Positions 35,887 through 45,267 of a stretch of DNA of 64,000 bases are shown here, in pieces. The stretch spans positions 186,001 through 250,000 of the forward strand of contig NZ_JAFFQR010000043.1 of NCBI RefSeq assembly GCF_020736845.1. Direction: 5' to 3'. Made by a program: the position numbers and the translations under genes. How positions within the stretch are numbered: position 1 is the stretch's first letter; each line of letters opens with the position of its first letter. Origin of the DNA: Paenibacillus farraposensis (lineage in GTDB: Bacteria > Bacillota > Bacilli > Paenibacillales > Paenibacillaceae). Under the pieces are notes generated by a model. That model was not told the DNA's origin, made no database searches, and saw nothing but the letters and a program-made list of their open reading frames with translations.

Positions 35887-37000
35887 ATGATTGATGCAAG
35901 TGTAAAACATGACTTACGAGAAATAGGCAAGAAACTAACAAACCTTAGGGGGTCTCTTTGACTTAGATCTCAAACAGGAAATGATCGCGAACTTTGAGGA
36001 AAAGATGGCCGCGCCTGATTTTTGGGATGATAACGAAAAGGCCCAGGGTGTCATCGCTGAAATGAATGCTGTCAAGTCTTCTGTAGACAGCTACGAACAG
36101 CTTCGTCAGGAATATGAAGACGCGGGCATGATGGCTGAACTGGCTGACGAGGAAGGCGATGAAGCACTGGCTGGAGAAATTGAAAACAGCGTCAGAGCCC
36201 TGATGAGCAAGCTGCAGGAATTTGAGCTGCAACTGCTTTTAAACCAGCCATATGACAAGCTTAATGCCATTCTGGAGCTTCACCCGGGGGCAGGCGGCAC
36301 CGAGTCTCAGGACTGGGGCCAAATGCTGCTGCGGATGTATACACGCTGGGCTGATAAACGGGGCTTTAAGGTAGAGACCCTGGATTATCTGGCAGGTGAT
36401 GAAGCCGGGATCAAGAGCGTCACACTGCTGATCAAGGGCTATAATGCCTACGGCTATCTCAAAGCGGAGAAGGGTGTACATCGGCTTGTTCGCATCTCTC
36501 CTTTTGATTCCTCCGGTCGTCGCCATACCTCATTCGTTTCCTGTGATGTGGTGCCGGAAATTGCAGATGATGTGGATATTGAAATTCGAACGGAAGATCT
36601 TAAAATTGATACGTACCGGGCCAGCGGTGCGGGGGGTCAGCATATTAATACGACCGACTCAGCCGTTCGGATTACACATTTGCCTACCGGTATTGTGGTG
36701 ACCTGCCAAAATGAACGTTCCCAGATCAAGAACCGTGAACGTGCGATGACGATGCTTCGCTCCAAGCTCTATGAGCGCAAGATCGAAGAGCAACAGCAGC
36801 AATTGGACGAAATCCGTGGAGAACAGTCTGATATTGCATGGGGCAGCCAAATTCGCTCCTACGTGTTCCATCCATACAGCATGGTCAAGGATCATCGTAC
36901 GAGCGTGGAGACAGGCAACGTAGGGGCTGTCATGGATGGCGATCTCGATCCGTTCATTGATGGTTACCTGCGCGGTCAAATTAAGCTGGACGCAGAATAA
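35887..37000 (+). CDS. prfB: Peptide chain release factor 2 (programmed +1 frameshift)
   Basis: Recognises UGA and UAA stop codons. The gene must be read as 35887-35958 joined to 35960-37000: the short first frame encodes 24 residues and stops at an in-frame TGA (35959-35961). Shifting +1 gives DLDLKQEM and continues. The stop-recognition tripeptide SPF is in [15 protein letters not shown]. The catalytic GGQ is in [27 protein letters not shown] lies ahead of the ATG. Annotation that begins at the internal ATG 35981 would miss the N-terminus and the regulation. Confidence 0.96.
35946..35962 (+). promoter_or_regulatory. prfB autoregulatory frameshift site
   Basis: AGGGGG-TCT-CTT-TGA-C: an internal Shine-Dalgarno-like run three bases before the slippery CTT, then the poorly read UGAC stop. 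When RF2 is scarce, the ribosome pauses and slips +1; this is the standard prfB mechanism. Confidence 0.95.
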
Positions 37001-37013
37001 TAGCCTGTACGTT

Positions 37014-37060
37014 TTCCTACAGCACCGTAGATCAGATGTCTGCGGACTGTAGGAATTTTT
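37014..37060 (+). terminator. Terminator of prfB
   Basis: TTCCTACAG and CTGTAGGAA enclose a second pairing (CCGTAGA/TCTGCGG), followed by five T. Confidence 0.9.
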
Positions 37061-37099
37061 GTGTATACGGCATTTTGAATTAAAGGAGAACTTGAACTT

Positions 37100-37999
37100 A
37101 TGTCTCAATTGAATCCTCCCGTTGCTCGCCGAAGACGGCGCAAGCCCTTGATCGCTGCCAGTGGCCCCGTACGTAACGCAACAGATATTTTGCTGATTAT
37201 ACTCGGTTCCTTCATTACAGCGCTGGCCTTTAATATGTTCCTGCTTCCCAACCGGATTGCATCCGGAGGGGTATCAGGCCTGTCCATCGTGGGCGAGGAA
37301 TTGTTTCGTTTGGAACCTGCCTATACACAATGGGCCATGAATATTCCGCTATTTATCGCCGGGGTACTGTTGTTAGGAAAAAAATACGGATTGCGTTCCC
37401 TGCTGGGGAGTATTATGCTGCCGTTATTCGTATATGTGACCAGGGAGTGGGCGGTTCCGACAACGAACCCGCTGCTGGCTTCGTTGTACGGCGGCATTGG
37501 AGTCGGTTTGGGATTGGGCACCGTATTTCGGGGGAGAGGCTCGACTGGCGGATTGGCTATTTTGGCGCAAATTATTCATAAATATACGGGCTTCAGCCTT
37601 TCTCTTTGTGTCATGCTCATGGATGGCACGGTGATTACACTGGCTGGATTTACCCTGTCACCGGAACGGGCACTGTACGCATTGATTGGCCTGTTTGTAA
37701 CAGGTAAGGTCATTGATGCTCTAGAAATGGGGCTAAGCTACTCCAAAGTGGCCTACATCATATCCAACCAGAAGGAAACGATCACACAGGCCATTTTGCA
37801 GGACTTGGACCGTGGGTTGACAGAACTGGCAGGACGAGGCGGTTACACGAACGAAGAACGTCCTGTACTTATGGTTGTGGTTGGACAAAACGAGATCACT
37901 CGCCTTAAAAGGCTGGTCCGCTCAGTAGATCCGGAAGCTTTTGTGATCATTAGCAACACGCGTGAAGTGCTGGGTGAAGGTTTCAAAAAGGAAAGCTGA
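37100..37999 (+). CDS. YitT-family membrane protein (YvjA-like)
   Basis: 299 residues. A basic N-terminus (RRRRKPL) is followed by about five membrane segments (ILLIILGSFITALAFNMFLL, AMNIPLFIAGVLLLG, and others; residues ~27-210) with the conserved GGVSGLSI and RGRGSTGGLAILAQII loops. A cytoplasmic C-terminal DUF2179-type domain covers residues ~220-295. The transport substrate of this family is not established. Position after prfB matches B. subtilis yvjA. Own terminator downstream. Confidence 0.88.
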   Translation: MSQLNPPVARRRRRKPLIAASGPVRNATDILLIILGSFITALAFNMFLLPNRIASGGVSGLSIVGEELFRLEPAYTQWAMNIPLFIAGVLLLGKKYGLRSLLGSIMLPLFVYVTREWAVPTTNPLLASLYGGIGVGLGLGTVFRGRGSTGGLAILAQIIHKYTGFSLSLCVMLMDGTVITLAGFTLSPERALYALIGLFVTGKVIDALEMGLSYSKVAYIISNQKETITQAILQDLDRGLTELAGRGGYTNEERPVLMVVVGQNEITRLKRLVRSVDPEAFVIISNTREVLGEGFKKES

Positions 38000-38021
38000 A
38001 AACAGGATGGCTTACCGGACG

Positions 38022-38050
38022 CCCCCGTCTTATTAGACGAGGGGTTTTTT
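38022..38050 (+). terminator. Terminator after the YitT-family gene
   Basis: CCCCCGTCT-TATT-AGACGAGGGG with one offset pair, then six T. Confidence 0.8.
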
Positions 38051-38175
38051 GTTATCCAATATATGAGCCAATCTTCTTAAACAAGAAAGGGACGGTAATT
38101 TGCATAGCTTGTCTATTAAAAAGAATAGGCAGGAGTGCTTTTTTAAGTTTGGGGGTAAAACATTACATGAGTGTA

Positions 38176-38210
38176 TTGTATTTATATAAATAGAGTTGTA
38201 TAATAATACA
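38176..38210 (+). promoter_or_regulatory. arg operon promoter with overlapping ArgR-like box
   Basis: TTGTAT, 17-base spacer, TATAAT at 38199-38204. The palindrome TGTATAATAATACA (38197-38210) covers the -10 element. ArgR/AhrC operators are AT-rich palindromes of this kind, so repression by arginine is inferred. Confidence 0.55.
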
Positions 38211-38241
38211 TATTTCGTAGAGACGGAATGGAGGAAGGTCT

Positions 38242-39291
38242 GTGAGCAGCAAATTAAAAGTGGCAATTGTCGGTTCCACCGGGTATGGCGGGGTGGAGCT
38301 CATTCGTTTTTTGGTTCATCACCCGCAGGTGGAGATTGTGTCTGTTATATCCTCGTCCAGCGCGGGTGCCCCGATCAGTGACGGGTTTCCACACCTGACG
38401 GATATTGTGGTGCTGGATTTGGACGGTGTCGATATCCACGAAATTGCTGCCAAGGCCGATCTGGTTTTTACAGCTACGCCATCGGGCGTTAGTACCCAAT
38501 TGGTACCGCAGCTTCTTGATGCCGGCCTGAAGGTCATTGACCTTTCCGGAGATTTCAGGCTCCTAAGCGGTGCAACGTATGAAGCGTGGTATAAAAAGCC
38601 TGCCGCTTCACCTGAGTACCTCAAGCAAGCGGTTTACGGACTCAGCGAGGTGTATGCAGAGAAACTTGCAGGTGTTTCTTTTATTTCTAATCCGGGCTGC
38701 TATCCAACGGCAACATTGCTGGGGATTATTCCTGCCCTGAAAGCGGATTGGATCGACCATCGGACGCTGATTGTGGATGCCAAATCAGGGGTATCCGGCT
38801 CCGGGCGGGGAACAAGTCTCACATCCCATTATGCAGAAATGAACGAGAACTTTAAGGCTTACAAGGTTAACAAGCATCAGCATATTCCTGAAATTGAACA
38901 GGTTCTGGGCGATATTGCGGGCGAGGATGTTACGGTCACGTTCACGACACAGCTCGTTCCTATGACCCGAGGAATTATGAGTACAATCTATGTCACGTTG
39001 AAAGGTGATTATACGGATCGGGACCTTATCGGGTTATACCGGGATTATTATATAGACCATCCTTTTGTTCGTGTACGCGGCGAAGGAATATGGCCGGCAA
39101 CGAAAGAAGTATTTGGCTCGAATTACTGCGATATTGGTTTTTCAGCAGATGCCCGGACCGGACGTCTTACGATTATTTCTGTCATTGATAATGTCGTGAA
39201 GGGTGCCGCTGGACAGGCGATTCAGAATTTAAATTTGATGATGGGATGGGAGGAGAACCTCGGGCTGGGCTTCATACCGGTATATCCGTAA
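38242..39291 (+). CDS. argC: N-acetyl-gamma-glutamyl-phosphate reductase
   Basis: Third step of arginine synthesis, NADPH-dependent. 349 residues from a GTG behind GGAGGAAGG. The dinucleotide site is VAIVGSTGYGGVELIRFL. The catalytic Cys is in ISNPGCYPTATLLGIIPAL near residue 153. KSGVSGSGRG and HQHIPEIEQVLG are further family blocks. First gene of the cluster argC-J-B-D-F-G-H. Confidence 0.97.
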   Translation: MSSKLKVAIVGSTGYGGVELIRFLVHHPQVEIVSVISSSSAGAPISDGFPHLTDIVVLDLDGVDIHEIAAKADLVFTATPSGVSTQLVPQLLDAGLKVIDLSGDFRLLSGATYEAWYKKPAASPEYLKQAVYGLSEVYAEKLAGVSFISNPGCYPTATLLGIIPALKADWIDHRTLIVDAKSGVSGSGRGTSLTSHYAEMNENFKAYKVNKHQHIPEIEQVLGDIAGEDVTVTFTTQLVPMTRGIMSTIYVTLKGDYTDRDLIGLYRDYYIDHPFVRVRGEGIWPATKEVFGSNYCDIGFSADARTGRLTIISVIDNVVKGAAGQAIQNLNLMMGWEENLGLGFIPVYP

Positions 39292-39397
39292 GTAGCAAGT
39301 AACCGCAACAGGCTGCGGGGAACGACAGCAGACAGTATGAGGAATGAAAGTCCGGCTGTCACACATCCCATATGCTTGCGAACGAGGGCACATAATT

Positions 39398-40624
39398 ATG
39401 GGCAAAGTAGAGTTTACAGTAGTGAACGGGGGCAATATCGTAACCCCACGCGGCTTTACAGCCGGGGGATTGCACTGCGGGCTGAAAAATACAGATCGCA
39501 ACGATATCGGCGCAATCCGTTGCGAGGTGGAGGCAACAGCTGCTGCGGTGTACACCACCAATGTGTTTCAGGCTGCACCGCTGAAGGTGACCCGCGAGAG
39601 TCTGGCGGATGGCCGATTGCAGGCGGTAGTGGTGAATAGCGGCAACGCCAATGCTTGCACAGGGCAGCAGGGGGAGCGGGATGCCTACGCTATGCGTGCA
39701 GCTGCGGCCCGTGAACTGGGGGTTGCGGAGAGCTATGTAGCCGTTGCTTCGACTGGCGTGATTGGCGAGCACTTGAAAATGGATCGCGTGCTTGGCGGCA
39801 TATCCTCATTACCTGATCGTATGAACGGGGAAATCGATGGAGCGGAGCAATTTTCCCAGGCCATCCTGACGACAGATTTGGTGAAAAAGGAAGTGTGTGT
39901 AGCGGTTGAAGTGGACGGCGTGACGGTACACATCGCCGGGGCGGCGAAGGGCTCGGGCATGATTCATCCAAATATGGCAACCATGCTGGCCTTTATGACC
40001 TGTGATGCAGCAATCGGGCAGGCGGCGCTTCAGCAACTATTAAAGCAGGCAACAGATACCAGCTTTAATATGATTACAGTGGATGGCGATACGAGTACGA
40101 ATGATATGCTGATCGCCATGGCAAGCGGGCTGGCGGGCAACCGCGAGCTGCATGCAGGGCATCCCGATTGGGAGGCTTTTGCCGAGGCTTTCACCTATAT
40201 CTGCCGGGAGCTGGCGAAGGCGATTGCTCGCGACGGGGAAGGCGCTACAAAGCTGGTAGAGGTGTCCGTGAGCGGTGCGGTAAGCGATGCCTCTGCCCAG
40301 GCGATAGCGAAGACGGTGATCGGGTCCAGTCTGGTGAAGTCAGCCGTTTTTGGCGCAGACGCCAACTGGGGACGGATTATTGCAGCCGTCGGACGTGCCG
40401 GAGAGCCGGTGAATCCAGATACGGTGGACATCCGCTTGGGGGATATTATCGTGCTGAGCCAATCCAGTCCGGTTGCTTTTGATGAAGACGAGGCGTTGTC
40501 CTATTTGCGGGGAGATACCGTACAGATCATCGTTGATTTGCATCACGGGAACGGAGCTGCTACGGCATGGGGCTGTGACTTGACTTATGATTATGTGCGG
40601 ATTAACGCTGCATATCGGACATAA
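39398..40624 (+). CDS. argJ: Bifunctional ornithine acetyltransferase / N-acetylglutamate synthase
   Basis: Recycles the acetyl group from N-acetylornithine to glutamate, which explains the absence of argA and argE here. 408 residues from the ATG at 39398. A longer frame starts at 39344, but homologues begin close to VTVVNGGNIVTPRGF-like sequence. The self-cleavage site is in GMIHPNMATMLAFM; the nucleophile Thr is at about residue 195. N-terminal VNSGNANACTG and the C-terminal DLTYDYVRINAAYRT are standard. Confidence 0.96.
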   Translation: MGKVEFTVVNGGNIVTPRGFTAGGLHCGLKNTDRNDIGAIRCEVEATAAAVYTTNVFQAAPLKVTRESLADGRLQAVVVNSGNANACTGQQGERDAYAMRAAAARELGVAESYVAVASTGVIGEHLKMDRVLGGISSLPDRMNGEIDGAEQFSQAILTTDLVKKEVCVAVEVDGVTVHIAGAAKGSGMIHPNMATMLAFMTCDAAIGQAALQQLLKQATDTSFNMITVDGDTSTNDMLIAMASGLAGNRELHAGHPDWEAFAEAFTYICRELAKAIARDGEGATKLVEVSVSGAVSDASAQAIAKTVIGSSLVKSAVFGADANWGRIIAAVGRAGEPVNPDTVDIRLGDIIVLSQSSPVAFDEDEALSYLRGDTVQIIVDLHHGNGAATAWGCDLTYDYVRINAAYRT

Positions 40625-40739
40625 ATACAAGAATTAAGCGAATGAACAAACAGATACGAATGGATAAAAGCGATAATTGGTGTGAATCAAGCATTTTCAA
40701 TAATTGCACGGGTGTGCAGAGGAGAAAAGGAGAGAGGAT

Positions 40740-41579
40740 ATGCAATCGGCAATGGAACACGTAGACCAAGCAAGCCATACGGGAGTGGCGCGTCGTAATT
40801 TTGTGATGAAATGCGGAGGAAGTACGCTGGCTGCGCTGCCTGATTCCTTTTTTGACGACTTGGCCCGTTTGCAGTCGGAAGGTCTTCAGCCTGTCATTGT
40901 ACATGGCGGGGGTCCTGCTATTTCCGAGTATCTGGCGAAGCTGGGGATCGAAACGGAGTTTATTAACGGTTTGCGCAAAACGACTGAACCCGTGCTGGAT
41001 GTCGTGGAAATGGTGCTGGCAGGCAGCATTAACAAGCAGATTGTGCGTAGAATCGGGATGCATGGGGGCCGAGCGTTGGGATTGTCAGGGAGCGATGGCT
41101 ATTTAATCGAAGCGAAGCCTGTGCCGAATACGGCAGAGGTCGGCTGGGTCGGAGAGGTGACGTCCGTTCAAACTTCGATTATTGCAGGTGTGCTGGATAT
41201 GAACTATATGCCTGTGATTGCACCGATCGGGATTGATCGATCTGGCCAGCGTTACAACATTAATGCAGATACAGCAGCAGGTGCGGTGGCCTCTCATCTC
41301 GGGGTCAGCCGGATGATCGTCGTTACAGATGTGCCGGGCATTTTGAAAAAGAATGGTAGCGAAAAAAAGTTACTGGAATCGATCACCGTACAGGAGATTG
41401 AAGACATGATCAGCACGGGCGAAATCTACGGTGGCATGATCCCGAAGGTAAGAGCGGCTATTGCCTGCATTCACGGCAAGGTAAAAGAAGTCGTCATTGT
41501 GAACGGCAGCGAACCCCAGGTGTTAAGCCGTGTGCTTGGCAGGGAAGCGATTGGAACGCGCATCGTGCGGATGCAGTAA
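40740..41579 (+). CDS. argB: Acetylglutamate kinase
   Basis: Phosphorylates N-acetylglutamate. 279 residues from the ATG at 40740, which has AAAAGGAGAG in front; the upstream TTG frame is unlikely. Motifs are VMKCGGSTL, VIVHGGGPAISEYL, NINADTAAGAVA and VVTDVPGILKKNG. An N-terminal extension of ~20 residues precedes the kinase core. Arginine-sensitive family members carry a longer N-terminal helix, so feedback inhibition is possible but not proven. Confidence 0.96.
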   Translation: MQSAMEHVDQASHTGVARRNFVMKCGGSTLAALPDSFFDDLARLQSEGLQPVIVHGGGPAISEYLAKLGIETEFINGLRKTTEPVLDVVEMVLAGSINKQIVRRIGMHGGRALGLSGSDGYLIEAKPVPNTAEVGWVGEVTSVQTSIIAGVLDMNYMPVIAPIGIDRSGQRYNINADTAAGAVASHLGVSRMIVVTDVPGILKKNGSEKKLLESITVQEIEDMISTGEIYGGMIPKVRAAIACIHGKVKEVVIVNGSEPQVLSRVLGREAIGTRIVRMQ

Positions 41580-41634
41580 TGGCGATATAACGAAGCTCAA
41601 ATAACCAAACGAAAAAAAGAGGAGCGTGAACATA

Positions 41635-42897
41635 ATGAGTAAGGAACCGAGCACACTGGTCAGCGAAGAATCGCCAAGCACAGATGTAATCGGAGTGCAC
41701 CCAGAGAAGGTGTCTGCAAAGGCTCAGCCGGAAAGCTCGCTTTTTCCAACTTATGCAAGATACCCGCTTTCACTGGTCAAAGGTCAAGGAAGCTGGCTGT
41801 GGGATGATCAGGGCAAGCGTTATCTGGATTTCATGTCAGGCATCGCTGTTACCAATCTCGGCCATGCGCCTCAGGCTGTAGCAGAGCGATTGAAAAAGCA
41901 GATCGATGAGCTGTGGCATGTATCCAATCTGTTTCATATTCCGGGGCAGGAACGGGCGGCGGCTTTGCTGACTGCCAACAGCAGCGCAGATGCTGTATTC
42001 TTCTGCAACAGCGGGGCGGAAGCGAATGAAGCAGCGATTAAGCTGGCGCGCCGTTATCACCAAAAGGTGAAGCAGAACGGCCGTTACGAAATCATTACGT
42101 TCACGCAATCCTTTCACGGACGCACACTGGCAACCCTGACGGCGACTGGTCAGGACAAAGTGAAAGAGGGATTTTTGCCACTGCCTGCCGGGTTTAAAAG
42201 CATTCCGCTTCATGATCAGGCTGCGCTCGAAGCAGCCATCAATGAGAATACGGCGGCCATTATGCTAGAAATGGTGCAAGCCGAAGGCGGAATGCATCCG
42301 GTAGACCCTGCTTTTGTGGACGTGATTACGAAGCTGTGCCGCGAGCATGGATTGCTGCTAATTGTTGATGAGGTGCAAACAGGGATGGGACGGACAGGAA
42401 AGCTGTTTGCTTTTGAGCATTATGGTATAGAGCCGGATATCTTTACATTGGCGAAGGGACTGGGCAGCGGCTTCGCTGTGGGCGCGATGCTGGGTAAAGG
42501 ATATTTGCGCGAAGCGTTCACAGCAGGCAGCCATGGCTCCACCTTTGGCGGTACGCCGCTGGCGATGGCAGCGGTTCAGGCTACGATCGAAACGATAATT
42601 GATGACAAGCTGCCAGCACGGGCGGCTGAAATGGGTGAATATTTGCTCCACAGCCTGCAAGAGCAGCTTGGAAATATTCCTTTTGTAAAGGAGATCCGCG
42701 GCAAAGGTTTGATGATCGGCATTGAGTGCGCAGAGCCGGTGGCAGAGCTTGTTTTGGCAGGACAGAAAAAGGGCATTTTGTTCATTACAGCCGGACCGAA
42801 CGTCATTCGCCTGTTGCCTAACCTGTATGTAACGAAGGATGAAATTGATCAGGCTGCTGCCATTATCGCTGAATTGATTCGGGAGCATGTGGCTTAG
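41635..42897 (+). CDS. argD: Acetylornithine aminotransferase
   Basis: PLP-dependent class III aminotransferase, 420 residues. The pyridoxal Lys is in TLAKGLGSG at about residue 274, and the cofactor Asp is in LIVDEVQTGMGRTG. FFCNSGAEANEAAIKLAR binds the cofactor phosphate. About 30 low-complexity residues precede the usual start of the fold. I prefer the ATG at 41635 (ten bases after AGAGGAG) to the GTG at 41626. Confidence 0.95.
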   Translation: MSKEPSTLVSEESPSTDVIGVHPEKVSAKAQPESSLFPTYARYPLSLVKGQGSWLWDDQGKRYLDFMSGIAVTNLGHAPQAVAERLKKQIDELWHVSNLFHIPGQERAAALLTANSSADAVFFCNSGAEANEAAIKLARRYHQKVKQNGRYEIITFTQSFHGRTLATLTATGQDKVKEGFLPLPAGFKSIPLHDQAALEAAINENTAAIMLEMVQAEGGMHPVDPAFVDVITKLCREHGLLLIVDEVQTGMGRTGKLFAFEHYGIEPDIFTLAKGLGSGFAVGAMLGKGYLREAFTAGSHGSTFGGTPLAMAAVQATIETIIDDKLPARAAEMGEYLLHSLQEQLGNIPFVKEIRGKGLMIGIECAEPVAELVLAGQKKGILFITAGPNVIRLLPNLYVTKDEIDQAAAIIAELIREHVA

Positions 42898-42948
42898 TGT
42901 AAATGTCAAATCATCCTAGATAAGAAGATTTTAAAAGGAGACGATAAT

Positions 42949-43905
42949 ATGAGCCAGAGCGGCGCACTGCACCAGGTGAATTTGAAGGGCCGGGACTTCC
43001 TTGAGCTGGATGACTACAGGGCAGAGGAAATTCAGTATTTAATTGATCTGGCCATCGAAATCAAGCGTAAGCACAAAAACGGAGAAACCTATCAGCCGCT
43101 AAAGGGGAAAACACTTGGACTGATTTTTGAAAAATCCTCCACACGTACGCGGGTATCTTTTGAAGTCGGGATGTATCAATTGGGCGGGCATGCCCTTTTC
43201 CTAAGCAAAAATGATATTCAACTCGGGCGCGGCGAACCCATTAGTGATATGGCGCAAGTCATGTCACGTTATCTGGATGGCATTATGATTCGTACCTTTG
43301 GGCACGATAATGTCGAAGAATTGGCACGTTATGCATCCATTCCTGTAATCAATGGTTTGAGTGATTTGGCACATCCATGTCAGGTTCTGGCTGATTATCA
43401 AACCTTATATGAGCAGAAGGGTAAACTGAAAGGACTCAAACTGGCTTACATCGGGGACGGCAACAATATGGCGCATTCTCTTTTGATCGGCGGAGCGAAG
43501 CTCGGAGTGCATGTGTCGATAGCAAGTCCTGCCGGATACGAGCCTGACCCGGGCGTCGTTGCAGCTTCCCGTGAGATTGCCAAACTGACAGGCAGCGAAA
43601 TCGTTATAACCCAAAGTCCGCAAGAAGCGGTAAAGGATGCGGATGCGATTTACACGGATGTATGGGCGAGCATGGGCTTTGAGGAGGAGCAGAAGGAGCG
43701 TGAGCTTGCTTTTGCCGACTTCCAGGTGAATGAGGAACTGGTCAAGCTGGCGAAGCCGGACTATTTGTTCTTGCATTGTCTGCCTGCCCATCGCGGGGAA
43801 GAAGTGAGCGCAGGGGTAATTGACGGTCCGAATTCGGTCATTTTTGACGAAGCGGAAAATCGCTTGCATGCCCAAAAAGCACTGTTGGTTGCTTTGCTGG
43901 CATAA
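42949..43905 (+). CDS. argF: Ornithine carbamoyltransferase
   Basis: Joins ornithine and carbamoyl phosphate to citrulline. 318 residues. The carbamoyl-phosphate site is EKSSTRTRVSFEVGMYQLGG, with HPCQVLADYQT and the ornithine-site Cys in FLHCLPAHRGEEV. Biosynthetic placement in the arg cluster argues against a catabolic arcB role. AAAGGAG ribosome site. Confidence 0.96.
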   Translation: MSQSGALHQVNLKGRDFLELDDYRAEEIQYLIDLAIEIKRKHKNGETYQPLKGKTLGLIFEKSSTRTRVSFEVGMYQLGGHALFLSKNDIQLGRGEPISDMAQVMSRYLDGIMIRTFGHDNVEELARYASIPVINGLSDLAHPCQVLADYQTLYEQKGKLKGLKLAYIGDGNNMAHSLLIGGAKLGVHVSIASPAGYEPDPGVVAASREIAKLTGSEIVITQSPQEAVKDADAIYTDVWASMGFEEEQKERELAFADFQVNEELVKLAKPDYLFLHCLPAHRGEEVSAGVIDGPNSVIFDEAENRLHAQKALLVALLA

Positions 43906-43945
43906 AAAAGATAAAGGCTAGAAGCATTTGGGGAGGACTTTAATC

Positions 43946-45181
43946 ATGGCAAAAGAAAAAATCGTACTCGCATATTCCGGCGGTCTGGATACGTCGGTCA
44001 TTCTAAAATGGCTCAAGGAAACGTATGATGCTGAAATTATCGCATTTACCGCCGATATTGGGCAGAAGGAAGAACTGGACGGCCTGGAGGAAAAAGCGCT
44101 TGCGACGGGGGCTTCCAAAGTATATATTGATGATTTGCGCGATGAATTCGCCAAGGATTTTATTTATCCGATGTTCCAGGCGGGAGCTTTGTATGAAGGG
44201 CAATATTTACTCGGAACGAGTATTGCACGTCCATTGATCGCTAAGCGAATGGTCGACATTGCGATTGCCGAAGGAGCAACAGCAATTGCTCACGGCGCAA
44301 CAGGTAAAGGCAACGATCAGGTACGTTTCGAGCTGAACGCGGCAGCACTGACGCCGGATATCAAGGTGATCGCACCTTGGCGGCTGGAAGAATTCCGCAA
44401 TCAGTTCCCGGGCCGGGCAGAAATGATTGCCTATGCGGAAAAACATGGTATTCCGGTAACCGCTTCTGCATCCAAACCGTATTCTATGGACCGCAATCTG
44501 CTTCATATCAGCTATGAAAGCGGTGTGCTGGAAGACCCTTGGTTTGATCCAAGCGCTCCCGAGAACAAAGACATGTTTTTGCTCAGCAACGCGCCTGAGG
44601 ATGCTCCGGATGAGCCTGAATATTTGGAAGTGGAATTCGAAGCAGGCAACTGCGTCGCTTTGAACGGAGAACGGATGACTCCGCTGCAGGTCATGGAGAA
44701 GCTGAATGAGCTGGGAGGCAAGCACGGTATCGGTCGTGTAGATATGGTAGAGAACCGTTTTGTTGGCATGAAGAGCCGCGGAGTCTACGAGACGCCGGGT
44801 GGTACAATTCTGTTCACGGCTCACCGCAAAATGGAATCGATCACGATGGATCGCGAAGTGATGAACTTGCGTGACAGTTTGATTACCCGTTATGCTACGC
44901 TGGTTTACAACGGGTTCTGGTTCGCGCCGGAACGTGTGGCCTTGCAGGCTCTGGTTCATGAGAGCCAGAAAAATGTCAGCGGCACTGTGCGTGTGAAGCT
45001 GTACAAAGGCAATATTATCGGCGCAGGTGTCAAAAGCCCGGTTAGCTTGTATAACCCGGATATTGCGACAATGGAAGCTGATCCGACACAAGCGTATGAT
45101 CAAGGCGATGCAACAGGTTTCATCCGGTTGAATGCTTTGCGCTTGAAGGTCAATGCGGGCGTAACCAAAAAACATAAATAA
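43946..45181 (+). CDS. argG: Argininosuccinate synthase
   Basis: ATP-dependent condensation of citrulline with aspartate, 411 residues. The ATP pyrophosphatase loop [16 protein letters not shown] is at the N-terminus. [14 protein letters not shown] is the citrulline/aspartate site. The ATG at 43946 is preceded by GGGGAGGA; the in-frame start at 43928 overlaps that ribosome site. Confidence 0.97.
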   Translation: MAKEKIVLAYSGGLDTSVILKWLKETYDAEIIAFTADIGQKEELDGLEEKALATGASKVYIDDLRDEFAKDFIYPMFQAGALYEGQYLLGTSIARPLIAKRMVDIAIAEGATAIAHGATGKGNDQVRFELNAAALTPDIKVIAPWRLEEFRNQFPGRAEMIAYAEKHGIPVTASASKPYSMDRNLLHISYESGVLEDPWFDPSAPENKDMFLLSNAPEDAPDEPEYLEVEFEAGNCVALNGERMTPLQVMEKLNELGGKHGIGRVDMVENRFVGMKSRGVYETPGGTILFTAHRKMESITMDREVMNLRDSLITRYATLVYNGFWFAPERVALQALVHESQKNVSGTVRVKLYKGNIIGAGVKSPVSLYNPDIATMEADPTQAYDQGDATGFIRLNALRLKVNAGVTKKHK

Positions 45182-45267
45182 TGATATAATCAAAAAAATG
45201 TACGGAATGCGGGCCGTTCTTGTCCAAGCGACGAGGGCGGCTTGTATTGCAGAGAGGAGACTATGCA

